64,000 nucleotides of DNA from Pararhizobium sp. (GCA_017794825.1 CP051237.1:3554501-3618500), one strand, 5' to 3'. Numbered from the stretch's first letter, positions 54,001 through 63,358 are shown. The notes: generated by a model from the letters alone, not told the origin. Made by a program: numbers and translations.

Positions 54001-57000
54001 GTCACGAATGGTCAACCGCGCCACATAGGTTCCGGATTTCTCGTAGAGATGGCTGACTTCGCGACCGCTGGCGGTGTTTCCGTCGCCGAAATCCCACTCG
54101 TAGGAGAGAATGTTTCCGTCCGGGTCTTCCGAATCCGCTGCGGAAAACGCGATCGCTTCGTCGATCGCCGCCGGCCGATCCTCAGGCGCCTTTGCGACCG
54201 GCGTCGTGTTGGGACGATCGTTGACGGTGACCGTGAGGCTGTCGCTGCCGGACGCATTGGCTTGTCCGGAATTGTCGGTCACGGTCAGGACGACTTCATA
54301 GGTTCCCGGATCGAAATAGGCGATGGACCGTTTCTGGCCGATCGCCGTCTTTCCGTTGCCGAAATCCCAGTGATAGGAAACGATGCTGCTGTCGGCGTCG
54401 GTCGAACCGCCGCCGTCGAAATCGATCCGCTCGCCGACTATCGCGGTGATGTCCGCTCCCGCCTCGGCGATTGGCGCCTCGTTGGGCTTTTCCTCGACAT
54501 AGACTTTGAAATCGCGCACCGACTTGCCGCTCGGCAGCCCGGAGTCGTCTGTCAGCGTGAGCGAGCCTTCATAGACGCCCGGCCGATCGTAGATATGGTC
54601 GACGACCGGTCTGTGGGAAGCGCCGCCATCGCCGAAGTCCCAGGCGAAACTGATGATATTGCCGTCGGGATCCTGCGCCGCGCTCGCGTCAAACCGGTGA
54701 GGGACCTTGGTCTTGAGACGCAGCGTTTGCGGGATATCGGATCGGGGCGCCTCGTTGGGCGCGTGGGTGACTGCGACCGTGAACTGCTTTGCGGTGACCG
54801 CGCCGCGAAGTCCGGAATCGTCGCTAACGATCACGCTGACCACATAGTCGCCAGGCTGGGCGTAGCTGTGAAAGGCGGTCTTGCCGGAAGCCACGCCGCC
54901 ATCGCCGAAATCCCAATCAACGGACATCAGATTGCCGTCGACGTCGATCGAGGCGGATGCGTCGAATTCGATGATCTCGTTCACAAAGGCCGCGCGGTCG
55001 CCGCCGGCGGTCACGATGGGCGACTGGTTGTCCGGGTTGGCGACGACAATGGTGAAAGTGGCGGCGGATGTGGCGTTCTCGCGACCGGAATCATCGGTAA
55101 CCTCGAGCGTCACCGTATAGGCGCCCGGCTTGTGATAGGCGTGATCGACCACGAGACGGTCGCCGACCTGTCCGTCGCCGAAATCCCATCTGTAGTCGAG
55201 GATCGAGCCGTCGATGTCGCGGGACGCCGAACCGTCGAAGGTCACGATCTCTCCGACCAGAGCCTGCCGGTCGCCGCCGGGATCCGCTACCGGCGTTATG
55301 TTGCCGGGATCCGGCACGGAGATCGTCTTTGTGATTTCCGTCACCGCGTTGCCGAGATCCGAATCGTCCGTCAGCTTGAGCGTTACGGAATAGTCGCCGG
55401 GGTCGCGGAACAGGTGCTTGAAGGCGGTCTTGTCCGTCCTCAGGCCGTCGCTGAACGACCATTCGATGGCGGTGATTTCGCCGTCGCTGTCGAACGCGCC
55501 GGACGCGTCGAAAATCTCCGGCGTATTCGGCCGCATGATGTCGGGAATGACAGCGGCCGCGCCGTCCGGAGAGGCATTGACGAAAACGCTGGCCGTATCG
55601 GTGGAGATGCTGTTTTCCGCGCCTTTTCCGTCGTCGACGCGTAGCGAGACCACGTAGGCGCCGGGCTGCGCATAGGTGTGTTCGACCTTCGCGCCCGTCG
55701 CCGTTGCTCCGTCGCCGAAACTCCATGCAAATTGATGCGCATCGCCGTCCGGTCCGGTCGGATCGCCTGCGTCGAAGGCGATGGCGTCGCCGTAGGCTAT
55801 CCGGCGATCGCCGCCAGTGTCAGCAAGCGGCTTTGCATTGACCGTAACCTGATGGGCGACAGAGGCGCTGTCGCAGGGGTTACCGGCGGAATCCGTGACC
55901 ATGAGTTCGACTGTGAACACGCCGTGATTTTCGAACACATAGACGGGCTTGCCGAAATCGGCGTCGCCTTCGTTCTGAACAATCTCTCCACCATCGCCCA
56001 TGCGCCAGTGATATCGGTTGATATGGTTTCCGTCGGGGCGCGCTTGAGTTGTGGAATCGGTTCCGTCGAACAGGACTTCCGCGCCCTGGGCGACGAGAGC
56101 CGGCGCTTCGAGGCGCGCGACCGGCGGAGGTTTGACGAAGAAAGAGAAGTCGGTTGCGCTCCCGTCGGCGATCATGCCGCTGTCGTTGAACACTTCGAGG
56201 CGCGCAGGATAGTCGCCCGGTTGTTCGAAGCGTTGCAGAATTTCTGCTCCGGAAAGCGTGTCGCCGTCGTTCAGCCGCCAGGCCCAGGCAAGCGGTCCGC
56301 CCCTTGGATCGACAGACGCCGAGGCGTCAAACGTCATGTCGCCGCACGCGCCGGGCTGCAGACGGTATCCGATTTCGGGTCTCGGATAGTGCGCGAAAAC
56401 CCGCAACGGCAATTCGACAGCGACCGGCTGTTCCACCGCGTCGTCGCCATTGACGGGCGCTCCGACGAACACCGTGACGTCGTTGGGCGTTTCGCCGCCT
56501 TCCGCCATGGTGACGGATCCCATGCGACCCGGCTCCGAGGCTTCGAGCTCTATGCGACTTCTGCTCCACTCGCTCTTGCGCGAAGCCTCGATCGGAACGG
56601 TGCGGAAGCGGCCCGCATAGGCGACATGCCCGCCGGCGGAATCATAGTTTTCAACGACAAGCGATCTGGCGGTTTCCGGCAACCTGAAGCGCAGTTCGAC
56701 GAAGGTGCCCTTGCGCGAGACCTGAAAGGTCGGCATGTAGCTGTAGATCTCGATGTCGTCGGGCTGGACATTGCCGGTTTCCGAGGTGCTGACCGCGACA
56801 TCGAACACGTTGCCTCCGTCGCCGTCCACACCCTCGACGGCCAGCACGAATTCCCGGCGTCCGTCGCCTGCAGGTCTGCCGTCCTCGGAATCGAAAACGA
56901 AGAGTCCATGCCACGTATCGTCGATTGCGGGGTCGGTCCCGAATTCGGCGGAGGTGATGGCTTCGCCTTCGACGTTTTCCTGGACAACGCCGTCTTCGTC

Positions 57001-57363
57001 ACGCCAAAGGCGCATGTCGGAACGGGCGCCGTAGAGGCTGAAGCGCGTGCGCCCCCTGTTGAAACCGATCGTCTCGTCGTGCTTGCCGCCATTGTCGGGG
57101 TCGAAGACCCGCAGATAAAGCGTTCCTGCATCATCCGGCACGGAAAAGCGTATGAACTGCCGAAAGTCGTGATCGCCCTCGATACGGCGTGCGGCCGGAC
57201 CGAAAGTCACGAGCGCCGGCGTATCGGCGTACTCGTTCTCCTGAGCCAGAGCCGTACCTTGCGAACCGCCAGGCGTGAACTGAACAGTCAGGGCTGCAAG
57301 CAGAAACGCCGCCGATGCCAAGGCGTGTTTGAAGAAGGGCGCGCGCACGTACGATAAGGTCAT
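51028..57363 (-). CDS. Giant secreted PKD-repeat protein, about 20 repeats
   Basis: A 2111-residue protein. A Sec signal peptide (residues about 1-40, ending TALAQ) is followed by a 300-residue N-terminal domain (TPALVTFGPAARRIEGDHDFRQ, RTRFSLYG, EFVLAVEG) shared with the next-upstream paralogue. From about residue 350 to 2090 come about 20 PKD-like repeats of 80-95 residues, with cores such as YEWDFGDG and HSFAEPGSYRAVLTVTD. I see no sortase, LPXTG, autotransporter or C-terminal transmembrane anchor; the protein ends TREASTTLSQLE. It would be a long rod in the periplasm or outside the cell. It starts inside the stop of the shorter PKD gene (ATGA). Adhesion, matrix or surface-sensing roles are inference. 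Confidence 0.9.
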   Translation of the reverse strand: MTLSYVRAPFFKHALASAAFLLAALTVQFTPGGSQGTALAQENEYADTPALVTFGPAARRIEGDHDFRQFIRFSVPDDAGTLYLRVFDPDNGGKHDETIGFNRGRTRFSLYGARSDMRLWRDEDGVVQENVEGEAITSAEFGTDPAIDDTWHGLFVFDSEDGRPAGDGRREFVLAVEGVDGDGGNVFDVAVSTSETGNVQPDDIEIYSYMPTFQVSRKGTFVELRFRLPETARSLVVENYDSAGGHVAYAGRFRTVPIEASRKSEWSRSRIELEASEPGRMGSVTMAEGGETPNDVTVFVGAPVNGDDAVEQPVAVELPLRVFAHYPRPEIGYRLQPGACGDMTFDASASVDPRGGPLAWAWRLNDGDTLSGAEILQRFEQPGDYPARLEVFNDSGMIADGSATDFSFFVKPPPVARLEAPALVAQGAEVLFDGTDSTTQARPDGNHINRYHWRMGDGGEIVQNEGDADFGKPVYVFENHGVFTVELMVTDSAGNPCDSASVAHQVTVNAKPLADTGGDRRIAYGDAIAFDAGDPTGPDGDAHQFAWSFGDGATATGAKVEHTYAQPGAYVVSLRVDDGKGAENSISTDTASVFVNASPDGAAAVIPDIMRPNTPEIFDASGAFDSDGEITAIEWSFSDGLRTDKTAFKHLFRDPGDYSVTLKLTDDSDLGNAVTEITKTISVPDPGNITPVADPGGDRQALVGEIVTFDGSASRDIDGSILDYRWDFGDGQVGDRLVVDHAYHKPGAYTVTLEVTDDSGRENATSAATFTIVVANPDNQSPIVTAGGDRAAFVNEIIEFDASASIDVDGNLMSVDWDFGDGGVASGKTAFHSYAQPGDYVVSVIVSDDSGLRGAVTAKQFTVAVTHAPNEAPRSDIPQTLRLKTKVPHRFDASAAQDPDGNIISFAWDFGDGGASHRPVVDHIYDRPGVYEGSLTLTDDSGLPSGKSVRDFKVYVEEKPNEAPIAEAGADITAIVGERIDFDGGGSTDADSSIVSYHWDFGNGKTAIGQKRSIAYFDPGTYEVVLTVTDNSGQANASGSDSLTVTVNDRPNTTPVAKAPEDRPAAIDEAIAFSAADSEDPDGNILSYEWDFGDGNTASGREVSHLYEKSGTYVARLTIRDDSGLENQKSISERTIVINEPPVAEAGPDQHVTASEVVFDASQSYDLDGEIISYDWDFGDGQRGSGKMVAHTYRSPGVYDVSLYIVDSSGTIRNDASDTMTVIVNALPIADAGFDVVAAPGETLTFDGRRSTDPDGEIARYLWNFRDGNSAEGDVVTHAFSAPGYYSVELQIHDDTGHEEATDFSQILITVNDQPTAEAGPDLSVAPGQAFVLSGAGSTDRDGSITSWRWDFQNTEETLEGETVEHSFEEAGIYTITLTVTDDSIASNRTAQDELKVEVNHEPVAEAGNDIVSDELRIVFNAGASADPDNDGLTYKWDFGDGSTAAGAEVEYVYKAGGVYPVLLTADDGRGLANSIDADAITVSINRPPVAMAGDDKQACVGDIFVFDASSSVDPDNGLLLYEWDFGDGNTSNIINPTKVYEDPGAYKVRLSVRDESGLANATHTDEALMTVLPAPEAHAGSDIEVCAGTSIRFDGTGSSDVDGVVNRFSWDFGDGQTGGGDRPEHIYYDAGVYRVSLQIEGDNLGLCSPISTDDIQVTVLQAPVAVVNGPTLVAAGEEVAFDGFGSSVEGGVIAAYEWDFGDGVSASGGKVSHIFEKPGLYHVRLQASATQDLGGCASTETIHLVTVNAAPMAQIDAAPVVEVNKPLVLSGAGSSDPDGGVSGYSWDLGDGGVASGVEIRHIWREPGLYAVTLKVDDGTGLANSSDEQLFEVTVLPAPASRIDGPAIACVGEPAPFALVDLPEGADSSRATWTFGDGNGASGETPTHSYAKPGVYSVNAILPVERAGELLQTPFSRSITINRPPVAIVDVDRKTCAGETILFDASRSFDPDGEAIAYHWDFGDGTVASGSTVEHSFAEPGSYRAVLTVTDATGSQCAATEQAVEIFVNAPPVADAGPDVDLLIGGAHDSLILDAGRSTDADGDYLEYYWILSNGLELDGEKARVEFSEPGVVEVELTAGDPHGLACSISTDVMTIRTKTREASTTLSQLE
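51090..56315 (-). repeat. Degenerate tandem array coding for PKD-like repeats
   Basis: About 20 tandem coding repeats of roughly 250-280 bases inside the giant gene. Each contains a WDFGDG-type core (minus-strand TGGGA(T/C)TTCGGCGACGG). The units have diverged, so the array is protein-level and old rather than a recent slippage product. Confidence 0.75.
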
Positions 57364-60221
57364 TTGTCTGCGCCTGCCTCCCTGACCGTGACGGTGAACA
57401 CCGCCTCGCTCGTCTTCGGTTCTTCGCCGTCGTCGGTCACGAGCAGCCGCACTTCATAGTCTCCCGGATCATGAAACGCGTGGTAGGGCCGCCGGTCCGG
57501 CGATTTGCCGCCGTCGCCGAAGTCCCACTGATATCGCATGATGTTCCCGTCCGGATCGTAGGATTCCGAACCGTCGAACCGGACAATTTCCTGCACGCCG
57601 ACTGCAAGGTTTTCGCTCGCGATCGCCACCGGTTCGATGTTTTCCGCCGGCAGCACCGTAACGGTTATGCTGTCTTCGTGTTCCTGACGATCGCCGCTTC
57701 GGCCATCATCCGTGATCTTGAGGCCGACGCGATATGTCCCCGGAAACTGATAGATATGTCGCGTGTCGACGCCTGTCGATTTGTTGCCGTCTCCGAAATC
57801 CCATTCATATGCGATGATCGAGCCGTCCGGATCCTTCGACCCGGCGGCGCTCAGCGGTATGGAGGAACCGGCGACCGCTGTTACGTCCTCACCGGCGTCC
57901 GCAACCGGTCTTTCGTTTGGTCTGTGGGCGACTTCGACCTGAAATCCGATCGTGCTCGATTGCTTGTTCAGGACGCCATTGTCGGTCAGCACGAGCTTCG
58001 CTTCGTACACGCCGGGCGCGTCGTAGCGGTGTTCGATCACAGGTCCAAGACCAACGGTCCCGTCACCGAAATCCCATTCAAAGGCGATGATGGAGCCATC
58101 GCGGTCGTCGGCTTCTGAGGCGTTGAAACGCAATGGCTCGTGCGTCATCGTCTCGAACCGCAACGGAAATTCGATGAGCGGCGCACGGTTGTCCGGAGGC
58201 GCGACGGTGACGACGAGCGTGTCGATGGCTTCGCCCTTGTCATTGTCCCTGACTTTCAGCGTAACCGGATAGGCGCCGGGCTCCCAGTAGGTGTGGCTGA
58301 CTTTTGGCGTGTTCGCGCCGGTCGCATCGCCGAAATCCCAGTCGTAGACGAGGACCGATCCGTCGCTGTCGGCGGATCCGCCCGCGTCGAGTTCGAACGG
58401 TTTGCCGACAGCGGCGGTACGATCCGGGCCGGCGACGGCCTGAGGCTCCATATTGGCGGCGTCGCGGACGGTGACGGTGATCGTCTCGGAATCCCTGGCT
58501 GTGTCAAAGGCGGAATCGTCGAGGACAGACAGCGTGACCTCATAGGAGCCGGGCCTGTGCCAGGCGTGCTCGGTCACCTGGCGAATGGATTCGGTCCCGT
58601 CGCCGAAATTCCAGTGATGGTAGGTCACGGAGCCGTCGGGATCATGGGAAGCGGAGGCGTCGAATTTCGCGATCTCTCCTGTCAGCAATTCGCGATCGCC
58701 TCCGGCGTCCGCGACCGGCGGCGCATTGATTTCGATGGTTCCCGTCACGACGCCGGTGTTGCAGGGATTGTCGGCGGAATCGACGACAGTCAGGCTGATC
58801 GTATAGTCGCCGAATTTTCTGTAGGCATGCACGGGCGCGCCGAAATCCGGATCGCCCTCGCGCTGGACAAGTCTGTCGCCGTCTCCGAAGTCCCAATGAT
58901 ATTCAACAATGTGGTTGTCGGCCGGCCGATCGACTGTCGATGAGGCCGTTGCGTCAAACCGCACCTCGGCGTCTTGCGCTGCGAGAGCCGGATTTGAGAA
59001 GGCGGCCACGGGACGGGACTTTACGTAGAAAGAGAAATCGAAGGCGTCCCCGCTTGCCACCATGCCCGTGTCGTCGAATACTTCCAGGCGACCTGTATGG
59101 TCTCCCGGTTTGTCAAAAACATGGGTCAGCACCGCGCCGGGAATCCAGGGGCCTTCGCCATCGAACCGCCAAAAGTGGGTGATCTGATCCGCATCGGGAT
59201 CGATGGAGGCGGATGCACCGAAGCGCATTTCCAGACAAGCCGTCTGGCGCTTGTTGAAGCTCGTCAATGGCCGTCGATTGAAGGGAAATACCCGGAGCGG
59301 AAGCTCAACCGGCACAGGCGTCGCGACGGAATTTGCGCCATCCATCGGCGCGCCTGCGAAAACCGTCAGATCGTTCGGCGATTCGTTGCCGCCGGCGAAG
59401 GTCACCGATCCGAGGCGACCCGGCTCATCGGCCTCCAGTGCAATCCTGTCGCGCATCCACTCGCTTTTGTTGGATGCTCCGAGCGGGAGCGAACGGAAGC
59501 GGCCACCATAAGCGATTTCACCACGCGCCGCATCGAAATTCTCGACATCCAGCGCTTCCGCGTCTTGCGGAATTAGAAAGCGGAGTTCGACGGAAACGCC
59601 CTCTTCGGGCGACTGAAACGTGGGTACGTAGGAGGAGACCCTGGTTCCGTCGGCGGCTACGTTTTCGTTTTCCTGCCGGCTGACGAATACGTCGAAGACG
59701 TTGCCGTCATTGCCGGATACGCCTTCTATCGCAAGCACGAATTCGCGCGCTTCGCCGCTCGCAACGCCGTCGGAGGCGTCGACCGTGAACAGAGTGACCC
59801 ATTGACCGTCGGTTTCGCTGTCCGACCGGAATTCGACAGAGCCGATCGGTTCGCCCGTGACGGTTTCCTGAATAACGCCTTGCGGATCGCGATAGATCGT
59901 GGCTTCGGACCCGTTTCCGTAGAGGCTGAAGCGGGTTTGCGTGTCAAAGCCCGCCAAGGGTTCATCATGGGCGCCGCCGACATCGGGATCGTAGACGCGG
60001 ATATAAAGTTGGCCACCGTCCGACGGAGCGGAAATGCGAACGAGCTGCCGATAGTCGTGGTCGCCTTCCGACTGCGCCGCGCGCGGTCCGAACGTCACCA
60101 GAAGCGGCGTGTGCACAGTTGAATCAGGCTCTTCGGCCCGGACAGGAAGCAGTGCGCCCGCGAGAAACACCGCGGCGAGGGCCGACGCCATGGCCGGTTG
60201 CGTGCGACGGCGCAACGGCAT
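57360..60221 (-). CDS. Secreted PKD-repeat protein, about 7 repeats, paralogue of the giant protein
   Basis: A 953-residue protein. Signal peptide (AVFLAGALLPVRAEE, about residues 14-30), then the same N-terminal domain as the larger protein (TPLLVTFGPRAAQSEGDHDYRQ, QTRFSLYG, EFVLAIEG), then about 7 PKD-like repeats (about residues 345-945) with YEWDFGDG-type cores. Its start overlaps the stop of the LysM/FecR gene by one base and its stop overlaps the giant gene, so the three are translated together. The shared head and repeat pattern show an in-operon duplication followed by repeat expansion. Confidence 0.9.
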   Translation of the reverse strand: MPLRRRTQPAMASALAAVFLAGALLPVRAEEPDSTVHTPLLVTFGPRAAQSEGDHDYRQLVRISAPSDGGQLYIRVYDPDVGGAHDEPLAGFDTQTRFSLYGNGSEATIYRDPQGVIQETVTGEPIGSVEFRSDSETDGQWVTLFTVDASDGVASGEAREFVLAIEGVSGNDGNVFDVFVSRQENENVAADGTRVSSYVPTFQSPEEGVSVELRFLIPQDAEALDVENFDAARGEIAYGGRFRSLPLGASNKSEWMRDRIALEADEPGRLGSVTFAGGNESPNDLTVFAGAPMDGANSVATPVPVELPLRVFPFNRRPLTSFNKRQTACLEMRFGASASIDPDADQITHFWRFDGEGPWIPGAVLTHVFDKPGDHTGRLEVFDDTGMVASGDAFDFSFYVKSRPVAAFSNPALAAQDAEVRFDATASSTVDRPADNHIVEYHWDFGDGDRLVQREGDPDFGAPVHAYRKFGDYTISLTVVDSADNPCNTGVVTGTIEINAPPVADAGGDRELLTGEIAKFDASASHDPDGSVTYHHWNFGDGTESIRQVTEHAWHRPGSYEVTLSVLDDSAFDTARDSETITVTVRDAANMEPQAVAGPDRTAAVGKPFELDAGGSADSDGSVLVYDWDFGDATGANTPKVSHTYWEPGAYPVTLKVRDNDKGEAIDTLVVTVAPPDNRAPLIEFPLRFETMTHEPLRFNASEADDRDGSIIAFEWDFGDGTVGLGPVIEHRYDAPGVYEAKLVLTDNGVLNKQSSTIGFQVEVAHRPNERPVADAGEDVTAVAGSSIPLSAAGSKDPDGSIIAYEWDFGDGNKSTGVDTRHIYQFPGTYRVGLKITDDGRSGDRQEHEDSITVTVLPAENIEPVAIASENLAVGVQEIVRFDGSESYDPDGNIMRYQWDFGDGGKSPDRRPYHAFHDPGDYEVRLLVTDDGEEPKTSEAVFTVTVREAGADK

Positions 60222-62611
60222 TACTGCACCAACTTCAGATTATTGACGTTGCCGGCGACATCGGCGATTTCGATCTCGAAAATCATATCATCCTCCCCGA
60301 ACGGAATTTCCAGGCTTCCCTGATAGGCCTTCCTGATCTTGTTAAAACGCAATACGCCGCTGTGTTGCTGGTCGCCCGAGCGGAGGTTGAAGCGCGAGGT
60401 CTTCGCCAGGCCGGATGCATCGGATGCTCCGATGTTCAGCGAAACAATGGCTGTGTCGCCCTTTGGCGTGACCTCTATGTTCTGAAGCGTGATCGTCGGC
60501 GCCTCGGTGTCGAAAATGACCGTGCGCTTGTCGATCGTCACCAGTCCGACCGCATTCGTGGCGATGGTTTCGATCAGGTTGGGTCCCTGTTGCAATTCAA
60601 TCTCGATATGCGCAGCGCCGTCTTTTGCGCTTGCCTCGCGGCCGTTCACGACGACGCTAGACGGTTGATCCGTCTCGACCGCCAACTGCAGCAAGGGTTG
60701 AGACGTTACGAGCGGCGGCGGGCTCGAAAAGCGAATTGCCGGGGCCGTGTCCAGAACAACGGCTTGAAGCGGCTCTTCGTATGTGTGACCCGAGGGGCTG
60801 GTCACCCGGATCGCCAGGTCTTCCGTGTCATCGGCGAGCGGAATGTTGACAAGGAAGGCGCCGTTCGGCTCCGCGTAGGTTTCGGACCGAATAGCCCCGC
60901 CGGCGTCAAGGATGGATATCTTTGCGTCCGCTATCACCTTGCCGGACAGCGTCAGGATGTCGCTTGCCGTCAGGAAGCGGCCGCGCTCGTCGCGTATCAA
61001 GGCGCCGTCAAAGGCTACGTTTGCATTGTCGTCTCTCAGGTAGGTGAACTTCGCGATACGCTGCGTTTCGTTGCCGGCCTTGTCGATGGCGGTCACCGTA
61101 ACGCTGTTTTCGCCTTCCGTGGCCTCGACAACATGGCTGAAGCGGCCATCAGGCTCAACTTCGGGGCTGTCGCCGTCGATGCGAATTTCCACGCCCGGTT
61201 CGGTTTCACCCTCCAGCGTAACCGAAGCCCGGCGAAGGATTGCGCCCGGCCCCGGCTCGAGGATGTTGAGGAATGGCGGCGTTTCGTCGAACCGGACCTC
61301 GAATTTGCGCACAGTGCTCATTTGTCCCGGCAGACCGAAACCGTCGATCGCCGCGACGCGCCAGAAATAGCTGCCGGGATCCAGTTCGAGATTTCCGACC
61401 CGCGCGCCCTCAATTCCGAAAAGGCTCTTCGACATGCGGTCGAAACGCGGGTCATAGGCGATTTCGACCCAGTATTGTTCTCCGCCTTCGGTCGATTCCC
61501 ATACGAGTTCGGCGTCGTTGCCATAGATGACGGCGCCTTCATCGGGCGAAACCAGATGGACGCGGCCCTGGACATTGACCTTTTCCTGAGGGGCGCTGCC
61601 GTTGCGGATCACTGCGCCCTCATTGCGACCGAGCACAGTCGTTTCCCCGGCGGCGGTGACGGAAACCGGTTTGACGTCAAAGTTCGAAAACTTGGCGCCG
61701 GACTGGTCCTGGCTCACCCAGAAACTGCCGGAATCGATTGTCGCGTCGGCGTTCGGAAGAGTGACTTCCAGCCGGTTTCGATTGCTTTCCGAAGCAAGAA
61801 GCGCATAGAAATCACCCTGCACGAGACTGATCTGGGCGTCTTCGCTGCGCTGCAGAGGGTCTGCGCGCATGCGCTCGATGACGGCTTGGGAATTCGCGTT
61901 CAAACGCAGTCGGCTGGCGTCGCGGAACACAACCTGCGCAGTCGAACTCGACAGGGTCCTGAGTTTTTCCTGTTCATTGAGAACGGCGTTGAGCTCGCGT
62001 TGCGTCCAGCTGTTTTCCTGAATTTTCTGACCTTCGACCCAGCCCTGCCGATCGCTCAGTCGGGCCTCGGCCTCGACGTCACGATTTTCCTGACTTTTCT
62101 TGCGGGCGGATTCCGCCCGGTCGATCGAGCGTGACGACAGCAGAATGCTTTCTTTGTATACGCCGTTCTGCTTTTCCCTGATTGCCTCGTCTCGCAAGGT
62201 GATGGCGTTTCTGATCAGGATGGGCGCAAACAGTTGAGCGCCGGCCTCGTTCGCAAGTTGAATGCTTTCAAGGGACGCCGCAAGCGCCTTGACGGCGGTT
62301 TGCAACTGGCTTGTCGGCAGCTGCAATTCCTGACCTTCGACGATCTCCGTGACGTCGCTTATGTCGTTCAGGCTCAGGATAATGGGCCACAGGTCCGGAT
62401 CGTCGAGATATTCGGCGGCAATGTCGCGAAGATTGGCGCCGGGAAGCATCGCAATCGTCACGAATTCTTCTTCAAGGGCGAATGCTCCGGACATTGCGTC
62501 GGAGGTCTGGGCGAACGCGGTCGTTTCGTCCCGCTCTACAGCAGGAAGAACGATGGCGATTGTAGTTAGCAATGCCAAGGCGGCCGATCGTGCCAAGCGT
62601 TCAAGCTTCAA
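60221..62611 (-). CDS. Periplasmic LysM plus FecR-domain protein with Ig-like modules
   Basis: A 796-residue exported protein. Signal peptide about 1-35 (TAFAQ). A LysM-like peptidoglycan-binding domain follows (about 48-99; FVTIAMLPGANLRDIAAEYLDDPDLWPIIL). A helical stretch (105-220) leads to a FecR-like domain (about 220-345; VVFRDASRLRLNANSQAVI, FWVSQDQSGAKFSNFDVKPVSVTAAGETTVL). The last 440 residues are Ig/FN3-like modules (HLVSPDEGAVIYG, SVTVTAIDKAGNETQR). It would sit on the cell wall and bear PKD partners. First gene of the tight operon ending with the cyclase. Confidence 0.87.
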   Translation of the reverse strand: MKLERLARSAALALLTTIAIVLPAVERDETTAFAQTSDAMSGAFALEEEFVTIAMLPGANLRDIAAEYLDDPDLWPIILSLNDISDVTEIVEGQELQLPTSQLQTAVKALAASLESIQLANEAGAQLFAPILIRNAITLRDEAIREKQNGVYKESILLSSRSIDRAESARKKSQENRDVEAEARLSDRQGWVEGQKIQENSWTQRELNAVLNEQEKLRTLSSSTAQVVFRDASRLRLNANSQAVIERMRADPLQRSEDAQISLVQGDFYALLASESNRNRLEVTLPNADATIDSGSFWVSQDQSGAKFSNFDVKPVSVTAAGETTVLGRNEGAVIRNGSAPQEKVNVQGRVHLVSPDEGAVIYGNDAELVWESTEGGEQYWVEIAYDPRFDRMSKSLFGIEGARVGNLELDPGSYFWRVAAIDGFGLPGQMSTVRKFEVRFDETPPFLNILEPGPGAILRRASVTLEGETEPGVEIRIDGDSPEVEPDGRFSHVVEATEGENSVTVTAIDKAGNETQRIAKFTYLRDDNANVAFDGALIRDERGRFLTASDILTLSGKVIADAKISILDAGGAIRSETYAEPNGAFLVNIPLADDTEDLAIRVTSPSGHTYEEPLQAVVLDTAPAIRFSSPPPLVTSQPLLQLAVETDQPSSVVVNGREASAKDGAAHIEIELQQGPNLIETIATNAVGLVTIDKRTVIFDTEAPTITLQNIEVTPKGDTAIVSLNIGASDASGLAKTSRFNLRSGDQQHSGVLRFNKIRKAYQGSLEIPFGEDDMIFEIEIADVAGNVNNLKLVQ

Positions 62612-62829
62612 GGCGACCCAAATTCCCCAATTTCCTGCGCCCCGCCATATATTACAGATGGATTATATGCGATTACAACCGGAAACTCGACTGGCTCATG
62701 TACTTCAAAAGACGTTATTTTCTATATTCGCATCTGATAACAGAAGTTTGACGTAAATCCAAAGACCTCGCCGGCCTTAATATTACGTCTGACCAAGCGG
62801 TTTCGCGAAGCACGGAGAACACGAGGTTT

Positions 62830-62866
62830 CGACCGCCCCATGACAATCGTCAGGGGCCGCCGGTCG
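62830..62866 (-). terminator. Imperfect hairpin after the cNMP-binding gene
   Basis: CGACCG...CCCC.TGAC pairs with GTCA.GGGG...CGGTCG around AATC, just beyond the cNMP-binding stop on the minus strand. It has no long U-run. The rest of the 267-base gap 62612-62878 is AT-richer (around 62640-62790) and probably holds the promoter of the LysM/FecR operon; I could not fix -35/-10 boxes. Confidence 0.4.
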
Positions 62867-62878
62867 TTCCCGGTGGCG

Positions 62879-63358
62879 TCAATGCGGCTCCGACGTGTGC
62901 TTTGCGAGTTCCATGCGGGCGTTGGCCAGTTCGCGCGTCGCATTGGTGATGTCCTGCGCGAGCAATTGCATGACGTGTATGCCGATATTCGGAAACTCCG
63001 TGATCAGGCCGATGAAGTACTCTTTCTTGATGTTGAGCGCCTCCAACCTTCCCTTTGCCCTGACGGTCGCCGAGCGAGGCGCATTGCAAAGAATCGCCAG
63101 TTCGCCGATCAAGGCATTCTTTCCCACCTTTGCGACCGGGATTTCCTCTCCGTCCTTTTCGAAGATCACGTCTGCGGTTCCGTCAAGAACCACATAGGCG
63201 TTGTCGCCTTCCTTGCCTTGCTTGAAAATGATCTGACCGTCGCTGAAAGTCACGCGTTCGGACGAGAAAGCGAGGAGTTTGAGTTTGGCGGGATCGACCC
63301 CGGCAAACATCGGGATGGTTCGAAGCATTTCAACTTCGCTGTTGAGGGTGCTTTTCAT
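62879..63358 (-). CDS. Stand-alone cyclic-nucleotide-binding protein
   Basis: A 159-residue CRP-type sensor without a DNA-binding domain. The phosphate-binding cassette reads GELAILCNAPRSATV (about residues 89-103), matching the GELALLxxxPRxATV of cAMP receptors. The C-terminal helix (FPNIGIHVMQLLAQDITNATRELANARMEL) ends the protein. It is encoded between the degenerate ABC subunit (63421) and the LysM/FecR operon with its adenylate cyclase. An AGGAGG lies 14 bases before the ATG, which is a rather long spacing. It probably reports cAMP to a protein partner. Confidence 0.9.
   Translation of the reverse strand: MKSTLNSEVEMLRTIPMFAGVDPAKLKLLAFSSERVTFSDGQIIFKQGKEGDNAYVVLDGTADVIFEKDGEEIPVAKVGKNALIGELAILCNAPRSATVRAKGRLEALNIKKEYFIGLITEFPNIGIHVMQLLAQDITNATRELANARMELAKHTSEPH

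Noticed and set aside
53161..55644. An 827-codon plus-strand open frame across the PKD array, and similar long antisense frames at 55678-57357 and 60119-62134
   Set aside because: They lie opposite well-supported minus-strand genes with signal peptides and domain motifs. The translations are Arg/Val/Gly-rich without any recognisable domain, as expected from GC-rich codon bias.
51090..56315. Regularly spaced short DNA matches (around GTCGCCGAA(A/G)TCCCA) that could look like a CRISPR array
   Set aside because: The spacing is about 250-280 bases and the matches encode the WDFGDG core of PKD repeats in one open frame. There are no uniform repeats with unique 30-40 base spacers and no cas genes.
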